A stretch of 64,000 bases of DNA, from positions 16,287 through 80,286 of the forward strand of contig NZ_CAMIBP010000008.1 in the NCBI RefSeq assembly GCF_946223165.1, given 5' to 3'. A program made the translations under genes and the position numbers. Below, in pieces: positions 1 through 8,355 of this stretch. The notes under the pieces are model-generated. The model worked only from the letters and a program-made list of their open reading frames with translations, made no database searches and was not told the DNA's origin. Source of the stretch: an uncultured Corynebacterium sp. (GTDB taxonomy: Bacteria; Actinomycetota; Actinomycetes; Mycobacteriales; Mycobacteriaceae). The stretch's first letter is position 1, and each line of letters opens with the position of its first letter.

Positions 1-116
1 CAAATCCGATCGACGCTGTTCTTGAGGGGGCCGGTAATCATGCATTTCAGACTAACGCGAAGGCTACTCGACTCGAGGGATTACCGGTACTAGAACTGCC
101 GATTCAAACTATCGGT

Positions 117-688
117 TCAGCGGCTACGCCACAGGTGTTTTCCTGCTTCATGCGCGAACCGAGGTGCGTTAGCTCTTGAAAGCCTATCGAGCAGGTCACT
201 GACCGTCAGCTCCGGATTGCGCATTGCTTCAGCCTGTCTCACCAAACTATCTACGACCAGTTGGGGATCTAAGTCCAGTTGGTTCATCAAGAACTCGTCC
301 GGGGTCTGCAGCTCAACGCCAAAGCGACTCAGCTCAGACACAGGAAAGTCCTTTACGTTCACCGTAACTATGACGTCTGCCCTTCCCAGCACGGCCGCTG
401 CCAAGACATGTGCATCGTCAGGATCAGGCAGGGACACAAAACTTGCTAGGCTTTCCCAACAGACACGCTGGCATCATCGAAGTATTCATCCATGACGCGA
501 ACTCGTTTTGCAGCGTTGCCATGCGCAAGTTCAGGATGAACCACTTCTATTGCAGCTTGCACCTCTGCCAAGATTCGAGCGCTCCACAAAGGACGGTAAA
601 GGCCTACTTCCGCTAGCGAGAGCAGGGCATCTGCAAGCGACAACGGAACCAACGTACAGGCATCGAGGAGTGCTGAATACCTCGCCAT
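117..688 (-). pseudogene. Frameshifted PIN-domain toxin (VapC-like)
   Basis: PIN-domain toxins are small Mg-dependent RNases of toxin-antitoxin modules. The N-terminal half reads from the ATG at 688 (MARYSALLDACTLVP, with the first acidic Asp after the initial beta strand) and runs into a stop near 446. The C-terminal half, containing LPDPDDAHVLAAA and ADVIVTVNVKDFP, continues in another frame down to a stop at 117. Reading the second frame upstream gives CWESLASFVSLPDPDD, so the break lies at about 460-480 and both halves of the domain are present. The start is 4 bases after the antitoxin stop, as in a TA operon. Either the toxin is inactivated or the sequence has a one-base error. Confidence 0.8.
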
Positions 689-692
689 CTGG

Positions 693-1199
693 CTAGTCCG
701 CCGCCAGATTCTTGCGCGCAGCCTTGAGGGCAGCGGCGTAATCCTCATAGCTGGTGCCATAGGCGCCAGCGTTGACTGCTTCCTCCGTCAGCTCACCAAG
801 CGCAGCGCGACGGTCCTGACGCTGGGCTTCGCGATAATTGAGCAGGTCAACCAGGCGCACTCGGCGATGACGACCACCGGAGGTCCGCTCGAATGCGATC
901 GTTCCATCCTCAAGCTTCTTCACCAGGGTAGGGCGACTGATCCCCAGAAAGTCAGCGGCCTCTTGAGTCGTGAGCTGCTGATCTACAGGAGCGACGGTAA
1001 TAGCCTTACCCAGCCGCATCGCCCGCACGACATCGCCAAGGACCCTGAACGCTTCCTCCGGAAGATCGACGGTTTGCCCGTCAGGACCCACGAGGGCAGC
1101 GGGCCCATCAATCTGGTCCAGGAAACGAGCTAAGTCAAGCATCGCCTCCATATCCTGAGGAGGCAGCGTCGTGTGAGGATGAATCTTGGCCACAGTCAT
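693..1199 (-). CDS. Helix-turn-helix antitoxin, excisionase-type DNA-binding domain
   Basis: This 168-residue protein is probably the antitoxin and autorepressor of the downstream PIN toxin. The central part, around residues 78-128, is an excisionase/MerR-type HTH: TTQEAADFLGISRPTLVKKL followed by a recognition wing rich in arginines (SGGRHRRVRLVDLL). The C-terminal 40 residues are charged and probably bind the toxin. I chose the ATG at 1199 (MTVAKIHP) rather than the start six codons upstream. An AT-rich stretch with TATTCT lies just before it and no good ribosome binding site is seen, so it may be leaderless. The antitoxin is intact although its toxin is broken. Confidence 0.8.
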   Translation of the reverse strand: MTVAKIHPHTTLPPQDMEAMLDLARFLDQIDGPAALVGPDGQTVDLPEEAFRVLGDVVRAMRLGKAITVAPVDQQLTTQEAADFLGISRPTLVKKLEDGTIAFERTSGGRHRRVRLVDLLNYREAQRQDRRAALGELTEEAVNAGAYGTSYEDYAAALKAARKNLAAD

Positions 1200-1304
1200 G
1201 CAGAAAGAATATCCCAAAATCGAAAAAGTCGAAAGGAATGTCGAGACGGCTTATTTTCCGAGCCGCTAGCTACAGCGTGCGAGTTCGCCCTCGTGAGCTG
1301 GGTG

Positions 1305-2318
1305 TCACTCCCCGCCATGCGCCGTCACAATGTCATCAATCAACCGCGCCGCCACCTTGGCCGTGCGTCCGTCGATGTCGAAGGTCGGGTTGAGCTCCAC
1401 CACGTCCACCAACGCCAGGCGGCCGGTGGCGGCGAGGGCGACGGCCATGGCACGAATGTGCGCCAGGGGCACGCCCAGGGCCGCCGGGGCGGAGACGCCG
1501 GGGGCTTGGGCAGCAGTGAGGACATCGAGGTCAATGGAGAGGTGGATGGGGGAGTCGGCGTCAGCGCCACCGGCGGCGTCGACGGCAAGGCGGCCGGCGG
1601 CTGAGGGGGTGAGGTCGAGCAACTCGACGTCCTCGACGACGCGGACACCAAGGGTTGCAGCCTCGTCGAAGAGGACCTTCGTGTTATTCGGCCGGGAAAT
1701 GCCCAAGACGGCGTAGTGGAAACTCTCCGGGCCGACGAGCTGCGAGATCTGCTTAAAAGGCGTGCCCGAGGTGGGAGCGTCCGCGGTGCGCAGGTCAAAG
1801 TGGGCGTCGAGGTTGACCACCTGCAGCGGGCCGCGCTGGGGGCCGTCGGCGAGATTGAGCGCGCGGTAGGCGCCGGAATGCGAGCCAAAGGCCGTCTCGT
1901 GGCCGCCGCCTAAGACGATGGGCAGGTGACCGGCGGCGGTGAGGGAGGCGACGGCATCGGCAAGCGCGGCGTGGGCGCCCTCCAGATCGGTGCCCTGGGT
2001 GGTGATGGTGCCGGCATCGTAGAGCGGGTGCGCGTGGTGCACCGCCAGGGAGCCGAGTGCCGCGCGAATGGCGTCAGGGCCGGCGGCGGCACCCTGGCGG
2101 CCGCCGTTGCGCGCCACGCCCTCGTCGGAGGCGAAGCCCAGCAGGGCCGCGCCCGGCGCGTCGGAGGGGGAGGTGGTGGTGGAGATGGAGCCGGCGGCAT
2201 CGGCAAGCGACAGGCCCCGAATGACGGTGTGCCAACGGGCGTGCTCGGCGCCGGGGCCGTCGTCGCGGCCGGACCAGGCGGGGGCGGGGGAGTAGAGGGG
2301 GGCGTCGACTGTGTTCAT
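1305..2318 (-). CDS. hutG: Formimidoylglutamase
   Basis: HutG hydrolyses N-formimino-L-glutamate to glutamate and formamide, the last step of histidine degradation. The 337-residue protein is an arginase/ureohydrolase. The binuclear manganese ligands are visible as GGGHE (His140), DAHFD (Asp171, His173, Asp175) and SIDLDVL (Asp263, Asp265). It lies 23 bases downstream of the permease gene and probably shares its transcript. No strong ribosome binding site precedes the ATG. Agmatinase is the main alternative, but the hut neighbours make formimidoylglutamase much more likely. Confidence 0.9.
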   Translation of the reverse strand: MNTVDAPLYSPAPAWSGRDDGPGAEHARWHTVIRGLSLADAAGSISTTTSPSDAPGAALLGFASDEGVARNGGRQGAAAGPDAIRAALGSLAVHHAHPLYDAGTITTQGTDLEGAHAALADAVASLTAAGHLPIVLGGGHETAFGSHSGAYRALNLADGPQRGPLQVVNLDAHFDLRTADAPTSGTPFKQISQLVGPESFHYAVLGISRPNNTKVLFDEAATLGVRVVEDVELLDLTPSAAGRLAVDAAGGADADSPIHLSIDLDVLTAAQAPGVSAPAALGVPLAHIRAMAVALAATGRLALVDVVELNPTFDIDGRTAKVAARLIDDIVTAHGGE

Positions 2319-2341
2319 GCTGCTCTGCGGGGAGTGGGGGA

Positions 2342-3757
2342 CTAATCGTTGACGGTGGAGGTGGCGTTTTCGGCCACGGTGTGGCGGCCGGTGAGATAGA
2401 AGACGCCGGTCATGATGGCGATAAAGCCGACGCCGACGGCCAGGGCCATGCGGTATTCGGCCTGCCAGACCATGATGCCGAAGGTAAAGACGATGAAGGC
2501 GATGGCGAAGTACTGGCCGTAGGGCCAGAAGGGGACCTTGTACTTGAGGCCCGCGACCTCCTCCGGGGACATCCGGCGGCGCGAAGCGACGTGGGCGAGG
2601 AGGATCATGAGCCAGACGTAGATGGTGGCGAAGGTGGCCAGGGAGGCGATGATTTCGAAAACGTTCTCGGGGATGAGGGCGTTGAGGAAGACGCCGATGA
2701 TCATGACGATGACCAGGATGACCATGGACATGACGGGCACGCCGCGGGCCTCCTTGGCCATAAGTTTGGGCGCAAGATTCTGCTTGGCCAGGCCGGAAAG
2801 GACGTGTCCCGCGCCGAAGAGGTCCGCATTGATGGCGGAGATGGCGGCGGTGACCACGACAAAGTTGAGGAGGCCGGCAGCCCAGTTCACTCCGAGGGTC
2901 TGGAAGATCTGGACGAACGGGGACTGGTCGCCCGTGATGGTGACCCAGGGGTTGATCATGAGGATGACCAGGATGGCCAGCACGTAGAAGATGAGAATGC
3001 GCACCGGGATGGTGTTCACTGCCTTCGGGACGGAGACCTCGGGGTGCTCGGCTTCGGCGGAGGCGACGCCGACGATCTCGGTGCCGCCGAAGGCGAAGAG
3101 CACGAGGATGAAGGAGGCGATCATGCCGGAGGGGCCGTTGGGGAAGAAGCCGCCGTCATTGGTGAGGTTGGCGGGGCCGGTGGTGGCGGCATCGGAAAGC
3201 CCGAAGGCGAGGACAGCAAAGCCGCCCACGATCATGGCGACGACCGCGCCGACCTTGATGATGGTGAAGGCGAACTCGAGCTCACCGAAGGCCTTGACGG
3301 TGGCCAGGTTGGCGCCGCCCACGATGAGGAGCGTGGCCGCCACCCAGATCCACTGCGGCGTGCCCGGGAACCAATACTGCATGTAGATGCCCATGGCGGT
3401 GAGGTCCGCGAGCGCCACGATGACCATCTCAAAGGCGAACATCCAACCGGTGATGTAGCCGGACCAGTTGCCCATGTAGGCGCGCGCGTATTCGGCGAAG
3501 GATCCGGTGATGGGGTTGTGGACGGACATCTCGCCCAAGGCGCGCAGGAGGAAGTAGACCACGAGGCCGCCCAGGAGGTAGACCAGCAGGACCGAGGGGC
3601 CGGCGGCCTGGATGGCGCTGGCGGAGCCGTAGAACAGGCCGGTGCCGATGGCGGAGCCCAGTGCGATGAAGTGGAGGTGGCGGTGCTTGAGGCCGTTCTT
3701 GCGGCCGACGGGGGCCGCGGGCTGCGGCGCGGGTGAGGGGGCCGATGTCGTGGTCAT
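2342..3757 (-). CDS. hutT: Amino acid permease, APC superfamily, probable histidine uptake
   Basis: The 471-residue integral membrane protein belongs to the amino acid-polyamine-organocation superfamily (ProY/HutT/aromatic permease type). It has about 12 hydrophobic segments, the N-terminal family signature IALGSAIGTGLFYGSA around residues 31-46, and GEMSVHNPITGSFAEYA shortly after. The strong Shine-Dalgarno AAGGAG sits 7 bases before the ATG. It lies between hutR and hutG and diverges from hutR, so import of histidine (or urocanate) is the natural inference. The substrate is inferred from context only; proline-type permeases have the same fold and signatures. Confidence 0.85.
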   Translation of the reverse strand: MTTTSAPSPAPQPAAPVGRKNGLKHRHLHFIALGSAIGTGLFYGSASAIQAAGPSVLLVYLLGGLVVYFLLRALGEMSVHNPITGSFAEYARAYMGNWSGYITGWMFAFEMVIVALADLTAMGIYMQYWFPGTPQWIWVAATLLIVGGANLATVKAFGELEFAFTIIKVGAVVAMIVGGFAVLAFGLSDAATTGPANLTNDGGFFPNGPSGMIASFILVLFAFGGTEIVGVASAEAEHPEVSVPKAVNTIPVRILIFYVLAILVILMINPWVTITGDQSPFVQIFQTLGVNWAAGLLNFVVVTAAISAINADLFGAGHVLSGLAKQNLAPKLMAKEARGVPVMSMVILVIVMIIGVFLNALIPENVFEIIASLATFATIYVWLMILLAHVASRRRMSPEEVAGLKYKVPFWPYGQYFAIAFIVFTFGIMVWQAEYRMALAVGVGFIAIMTGVFYLTGRHTVAENATSTVND

Positions 3758-3772
3758 GGCAGCTCCTTGTCC

Positions 3773-3788
3773 TGAGAGTCTCGGGTCG
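3773..3788 (-). promoter_or_regulatory. CGAGACTCTC element upstream of the permease gene
   Basis: On the minus strand CGAGACTCTC lies just before the AAGGAG ribosome binding site of the permease gene. The same ten bases occur at 3954-3963, just before the AAGGAA of hutR. The element is thus duplicated in the same position in the two divergent leaders. It may be an operator or a shared leader element; its role is unknown. Confidence 0.35.
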
Positions 3789-3944
3789 TTCTAGTCACTA
3801 GGGCGTGGCCCAACTGTGGGTTTAAGGGGGCCGGGGCCTGTCAGTGCGTGATTTCGGCCGTAAAAAAGAAATGATGGTTAGTGACGTTGCTTACAAGATA
3901 TTCACTAGTGTGTTGCGGATCCTAGTTGGGTTGCGGGTCGGTAG

Positions 3945-3958
3945 TCTGAGATTCGAGA
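3945..3958 (+). promoter_or_regulatory. Candidate HutR operator upstream of hutR
   Basis: TCTGAGATTCGAGA matches 12 of 14 positions of the HutR motif TCTGwwATwCCAGA that I recall from Corynebacterium resistens. It lies 33-46 bases upstream of the hutR ATG, which suggests autoregulation and possibly control of the divergent permease gene. Confidence 0.5.
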
Positions 3959-3990
3959 CTCTCGACCGAGAAGGAAAGGCTGGTTGGCTC

Positions 3991-4725
3991 ATGGCCCGCA
4001 CCCGCGTCCCCGCAGCCCGCAACGCACTGGAGATCCTGCGCCTGCTATCCACCATCGACGTGCCCATCTCCGCCTCGCGCATCAGGACGGAGCTGGGCCT
4101 GCCGCGATCCTCCACGTATCACCTGCTCAATGAGATGGTCGAAGCCGGCTTCGTCGTGCACTTGTCCGAGAACCAGACCTACGGCCTGGGTCTGGCCGCG
4201 TACGCCATGGCGTCCGCGTATGCCACGCAGCAGCCGCTGGTCCGGGCGTCGACGAAGCACCTAGAGCGCATCGCGGGCCTCGTGGGCGGGTCGGGGCACC
4301 TCTCCCGCATGGCGGGCTCCGAGATCGTCTACCTTCAGGAGGTCCGCGCGCCCGGGGCGCTCTGCCTCGTGACGGACAAGGGCGTGCGCCTCCAGGCCCA
4401 CCGGACGGCGTCGGGACGGGCCATGCTCGCCCTGCTTCCCGATGCCGAGTGGCGCGCCGCCTACTCCACCTCCACGGAGGGCGGCAGCTTCCGCGCGCTC
4501 AAGGAGCGGCTCGAGGAGGTGCGCGAGCGCGGCTGGGAGCAGGAGGTCGAGGAGGTCTCCCGCGGCCAGGCCTCCGTGGCGGTGGCGGTGGTCGATCACG
4601 TGGGTCGCCCCGCCGCGGCCCTGGCCGTCACGTACCCGGTGGGCAGGGCCCCGGCCGAGCCGCTCGCGGCGGAGCTGTCCGCCGCCGCCGCGGAGGTCGC
4701 GGCAAAAATGTTTGGCCAAAGGTAG
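3991..4725 (+). CDS. hutR: IclR-family regulator of histidine utilisation
   Basis: This 244-residue IclR-type regulator has an N-terminal winged helix, residues 5-65 (ARNALEILRLLSTIDVPI, then LGLPRSSTYHLLNEM). A C-terminal ligand-binding domain of the IclR type follows, with VRAPGALCLV and the typical ASGRAMLALLP. I chose the ATG at 3991 (MARTRVPAARNA) because it fits the family start and follows AAGGAAAGG. The upstream in-frame ATG and GTG codons would add about 50 unrelated residues. It lies divergent from the permease-hutG pair and 135 bases upstream of hutH, matching HutR of other corynebacteria, an activator of hut genes. Confidence 0.85.
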   Translation: MARTRVPAARNALEILRLLSTIDVPISASRIRTELGLPRSSTYHLLNEMVEAGFVVHLSENQTYGLGLAAYAMASAYATQQPLVRASTKHLERIAGLVGGSGHLSRMAGSEIVYLQEVRAPGALCLVTDKGVRLQAHRTASGRAMLALLPDAEWRAAYSTSTEGGSFRALKERLEEVRERGWEQEVEEVSRGQASVAVAVVDHVGRPAAALAVTYPVGRAPAEPLAAELSAAAAEVAAKMFGQR

Positions 4726-4860
4726 ACAGCGCCCGGGCGCGAGCGTGTATGCTTGCTCCCAGCGCGTAAGGCTGTCACGCGTCCCACCAGTAAAGAGTGT
4801 CCGCCCATCATGGGCTGGACCCACCGTGACCACATCATGTGACCCTTGAGGAGCCTTGTC

Positions 4861-6414
4861 ATGTCAATCACCTATCCCACCACCGTCACCGTCGGCATCG
4901 GCGCGCTGAGCATCGACGAGGTCGTGGCCGTCGCCCGCTACGGCGCACAGGTCGAGCTCTCGCCGGAGTCCCTGGAGGAAATTGGGAAGACCCGCGACCG
5001 CATCGAGGAGCTGGCCCAGGACCCGACGCCGGTCTACGGCATTTCCACCGGCTTCGGCGCGCTGGCCCGCCGCCACATCCCGGAGGAGATGCGCGCCCAG
5101 CTGCAGCTCTCCCTGGTCCGCTCGCACGCCGCGGGCACGGGCCCGGAGGTGGAGACCGAGGTCATCCGCGCCGTCATGCTGCTGCGCCTGTCCACGCTGT
5201 GCACCGGCCGCACCGGCGTGCGCCCCGTCGTCGCCCAGACCTATGCGGACGTCCTCAATGCCAACATTCACCCTGTCGTGCGCGAGTACGGCTCGCTGGG
5301 CTGCTCCGGTGACCTGGCCCCGCTGGCCCACTGCGCCCTGGCCTTGCTGGGCGAGGGCGAGGTCCGCGTCGACGGCGGCGACATCGTGCCGGCGGGCGAG
5401 GCCCTGGCCGCGGCGGGTATCGAACCGCTCCAGCTGCGGGAGAAGGAGGGCCTAGCGCTCATCAATGGCACCGACGGCATGCTGGGCCAGCTCTGCCTGG
5501 CGCTCACGGACCTGCGCGCGCTGGCCAAGACCGCGGATATCGCCACCGCCATGACGGTGGAGGGCCTGCTGGGTACGCTCGTGGTCTTCGCCGATGACCT
5601 GCAGCAACTGCGCCCGCACCCGGGGCAGGCCGATGCTGCTGCCAACATCCTCACCGTGGCCGACGGCTCCGAGATTCTGGCCGCCGCGGTGGAGGAGTTT
5701 AAGAAGAACCAGGTCCAGGACGCCTACTCGGTGCGCTGCGCCCCGCAGGTGGCGGGCGGCTTCCGCGACACCCTGGCCCACGCTGAGCTCGTGGCCGGCC
5801 GCGAGCTGGCCGCCGCGGTGGACAACCCGGTGGTCACCAAGGACGGCCGCGTGGTCTCCAACGGCAACTTCCACGGCGCCCCGGTGGCCTACGCGCTCGA
5901 CTTCCTGGCCATCGTCGCTGCAGATCTGGCCTCCATCTCGGAGCGCCGCACCGACCGCTTCCTTGATACAGCCCGCAACCGCGGCCTCAACGCCTTCCTC
6001 GCCGACGATCCGGGCGTGGACTCCGGCCACATGATCGCCCAGTACGCGCAGGCGGGCATCGTCAGCGAGCTCAAGCGCCTGGCCAACCCCTCCTCGGCGG
6101 ACTCCATCCCGTCCTCGGCCATGCAGGAGGATCACGTCTCCATGGGCTGGTCCGCGGCCCGCAAGCTGCGCAAGTCCGTCGACGGCCTGCAGCGCGTCCT
6201 GGCCATTGAGATCCTCACCGCCGCCCGCGCCATCGACATGCGCGAGGGCGCACCGGCCGTCGGCACCGGGGCAGTCATCGCCGAGCTGCGCAAGACAGTC
6301 CAGGGCCCGGGCACGGACCGCTTCCTCTCGCCCGAGATTGAGGAGACCGTGCGCCTGGTCAAGGAGGGTACGCTTGTCGATGCCGTCGAGGCCGCCGTCG
6401 GCACGCTCCGCTAG
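4861..6414 (+). CDS. hutH: Histidine ammonia-lyase
   Basis: HutH deaminates L-histidine to urocanate, the first step of the pathway. The 517-residue protein carries the segment that forms the MIO electrophile, GSLGCSGDLAPL, with Cys148-Ser149-Gly150. The actinobacterial enzymes have Cys in place of the Ala seen in Pseudomonas, so this is normal for the lineage. Other conserved blocks are YGISTGFG, NGTDGMLG, DAYSVRCAPQV and SSAMQEDHVSMG. The ATG at 4861 follows TGAGGAG by 8 bases; an in-frame TTG at 4846 is less likely. A strong terminator follows at 6429. Confidence 0.96.
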   Translation: MSITYPTTVTVGIGALSIDEVVAVARYGAQVELSPESLEEIGKTRDRIEELAQDPTPVYGISTGFGALARRHIPEEMRAQLQLSLVRSHAAGTGPEVETEVIRAVMLLRLSTLCTGRTGVRPVVAQTYADVLNANIHPVVREYGSLGCSGDLAPLAHCALALLGEGEVRVDGGDIVPAGEALAAAGIEPLQLREKEGLALINGTDGMLGQLCLALTDLRALAKTADIATAMTVEGLLGTLVVFADDLQQLRPHPGQADAAANILTVADGSEILAAAVEEFKKNQVQDAYSVRCAPQVAGGFRDTLAHAELVAGRELAAAVDNPVVTKDGRVVSNGNFHGAPVAYALDFLAIVAADLASISERRTDRFLDTARNRGLNAFLADDPGVDSGHMIAQYAQAGIVSELKRLANPSSADSIPSSAMQEDHVSMGWSAARKLRKSVDGLQRVLAIEILTAARAIDMREGAPAVGTGAVIAELRKTVQGPGTDRFLSPEIEETVRLVKEGTLVDAVEAAVGTLR

Positions 6415-6428
6415 GTTTCCTCCATTCA

Positions 6429-6452
6429 GGGCCCGCTTCGGCGGGCCTTTTT
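6429..6452 (+). terminator. Rho-independent terminator after hutH
   Basis: The stem GGCCCGC, TTCG tetraloop and GCGGGCC are followed by TTTTT. It sits 15 bases after the hutH stop and separates hutH from hutU-hutI, which have their own candidate HutR site. Confidence 0.85.
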
Positions 6453-6471
6453 GTTGCATTCACCTCGAGTG

Positions 6472-6485
6472 TCCTGTATTTCAGA
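6472..6485 (-). promoter_or_regulatory. Candidate HutR operator upstream of hutU
   Basis: On the minus strand TCTGAAATACAGGA matches 12 of 14 positions of the recalled HutR motif TCTGwwATwCCAGA. It lies about 175 bases before the hutU start and directly after the hutH terminator, so hutU-hutI probably have their own HutR-dependent promoter. Confidence 0.55.
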
Positions 6486-6657
6486 CAGATGCTCCCCGAG
6501 AGCCATGGGCAGCAATAGTGGCGCGCATTACGTTGTGTGACAGGAATTGCCCACACCACACACCGGCCCCGCGCGCGGCCGCAGGGGGACAGCCCCGGTT
6601 CGCCGGCCCTCACGCCGCCCGCGCCGCCCAGTGGTGCCCCACCCGAAAGGATTTCTG

Positions 6658-8334
6658 ATGTCACAGCCCCGGGAAGTCCGCGCGCCGCGCGGCACCGAGC
6701 TCAACGCCAAGTCGTGGCAGACCGAGGCCCCGCTGCGCATGCTCATGAACAACCTCGACCCGGAAGTCGCCGAGCGCCCCGAGGACCTCGTGGTCTACGG
6801 CGGCACTGGCAAGGCCGCCCGCTCCTGGGAGGCCTTCGACGCCATCGTCGCGGCCCTCAAGGACCTCGAGGCGGACGAGACCCTCCTGGTCCAGTCCGGC
6901 AAGCCGGTGGGCATCTGGAAAACCAACGAGTGGGCCCCGCGCGTGCTCATTGCCAACTCCAACCTCGTGGGCGACTGGGCCAACTGGGAGCACTTCCGCC
7001 AGCTCGAGGACGAGGGCCTCATCATGTACGGCCAGATGACCGCCGGCTCCTGGATCTACATCGCCACCCAGGGCATCCTGCAGGGCACCTTCGAGACCTT
7101 CGCGGCCGTGGCGAAGAAGCGCTTCGGCGGCAGCCTGGCCGGCACCTTCACCCTGACCGGTGGCTGCGGCGGCATGGGCGGCGCACAGCCGCTGTCCGTC
7201 ACCCTCAACGGCGGCGCCTGCCTCATCGTGGACGTGGACGAGACCCGCCTGAAGCGCCGCCAGCACAAGCGCTACCTGGATGAGGTTGTCACCGACCTCG
7301 ACGAGGCCCTCAAGCTGGTCCTGGACGCCAAGGAAAACAAGAAGCCCCTGTCCGTTGGTCTCGTGGGCAACGCCGCCGAGGTCTTCCCGGAGATCCTGCG
7401 CCGCCAGCGCGCCGGGGAATTTACCGTAGACATCGTCACGGACCAGACCTCCGCACATGACCCGCTGTCCTACCTGCCTTCTGAAATCACCATGGAAGAC
7501 TGGCACAACGAGGCCAAGGCGGATCCGACCACCTTTACTAAGAAGGCCCGCGAGTCCATGGCCGCCCAGGTCCAGGCCATGGTTGAGTTCCAGGATGAGG
7601 GTGCCGAGGTCTTCGACTACGGCAACTCCATCCGCGATGAGGCCCGCAAGGCCGGCTACCAGCGCGCCTTCGAGTTCCCGGGCTTCGTTCCGGCCTATAT
7701 CCGCCCGCTCTTCTGCGAGGGCCTAGGCCCCTTCCGCTGGGCCGCCCTTTCTGGTGACCCGGAGGACATCAAGGTCACCGACCAGGCGCTCAAGGAGCTT
7801 TTCCCAGACAACGAGCACCTGCACAACTGGCTCGATGCCGCCGAGGAGTACGTCGAGTTCGAGGGCCTGCCGGCACGCATTTGCTGGCTGGGCTACAACG
7901 AGCGTCACAAGGCTGGCTTGCTCTTCAACGAGCTGGTCCGCGACGGTAAGGTCTCCGCGCCCATCGTCATCGGGCGCGACCACCTGGATTCCGGCTCCGT
8001 CGCCTCCCCGTACCGTGAAACCGAGGCTATGCTCGACGGCACCGACGCGGTGGCGGACTGGCCGCTGCTCAACGCCATGACCGCCGTGTCCTCCGGCGCC
8101 ACGTGGGTCTCCATCCACCACGGCGGCGGCGTGGGCATGGGCCGATCCATCCACGCCGGCCAGGTCTCCGTTGCCGACGGCACGGAGCTGGCGGCCGCGA
8201 AGCTGCGCGCCGTCCTCACCAATGACCCAGGAATGGGCGTCATCCGCCACGTCGACGCGGGCTACACTCGCGCCAAAGACGTGGCCGACGAGCGCGGCGT
8301 ACGCATCCCGATGGCCTTCCGCGCGCGCGACTAG
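6658..8334 (+). CDS. hutU: Urocanate hydratase
   Basis: HutU adds water to urocanate to give imidazolonepropionate, using tightly bound NAD. The 558-residue length is normal. The NAD-binding core is visible as FTLTGGCGGMGGAQPL around residues 163-178. The block around residue 355, RPLFCEGLGPFRWAALSG, contains the conserved active-site cysteine, and IHHGGGVGMGRSIHAG lies near the C terminus. The ATG at 6658 follows CGAAAGGA by 7 bases; the in-frame extension to 6547 is proline- and arginine-rich and unlike the family. It is followed after 21 bases by hutI. Confidence 0.96.
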   Translation: MSQPREVRAPRGTELNAKSWQTEAPLRMLMNNLDPEVAERPEDLVVYGGTGKAARSWEAFDAIVAALKDLEADETLLVQSGKPVGIWKTNEWAPRVLIANSNLVGDWANWEHFRQLEDEGLIMYGQMTAGSWIYIATQGILQGTFETFAAVAKKRFGGSLAGTFTLTGGCGGMGGAQPLSVTLNGGACLIVDVDETRLKRRQHKRYLDEVVTDLDEALKLVLDAKENKKPLSVGLVGNAAEVFPEILRRQRAGEFTVDIVTDQTSAHDPLSYLPSEITMEDWHNEAKADPTTFTKKARESMAAQVQAMVEFQDEGAEVFDYGNSIRDEARKAGYQRAFEFPGFVPAYIRPLFCEGLGPFRWAALSGDPEDIKVTDQALKELFPDNEHLHNWLDAAEEYVEFEGLPARICWLGYNERHKAGLLFNELVRDGKVSAPIVIGRDHLDSGSVASPYRETEAMLDGTDAVADWPLLNAMTAVSSGATWVSIHHGGGVGMGRSIHAGQVSVADGTELAAAKLRAVLTNDPGMGVIRHVDAGYTRAKDVADERGVRIPMAFRARD

Positions 8335-8355
8335 GCCAGAGACAAAGGAGCACAC

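Noticed and set aside
1..116. Inverted repeat CCGGTAATC (31-39) and GATTACCGG (79-87) as a mobile-element end
   Set aside because: Only nine bases long, with no transposase, target duplication or second end in view. It may simply be a hairpin after the toxin gene.
4786..4860. HutR operator in front of hutH
   Set aside because: No sequence close to TCTGwwATwCCAGA was found in the 135-base hutR-hutH space, so hutH may be read from the hutR promoter.
5290..5310. Cys-Ser-Gly instead of Ala-Ser-Gly at the MIO site of HutH
   Set aside because: Actinobacterial histidine ammonia-lyases, such as those of Streptomyces, have the same Cys, so it is normal for the lineage.
6547..6657. N-terminal extension of HutU
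   Set aside because: The added residues are Pro/Arg/Gly-rich and unlike the family. The ATG at 6658 has a good ribosome binding site.
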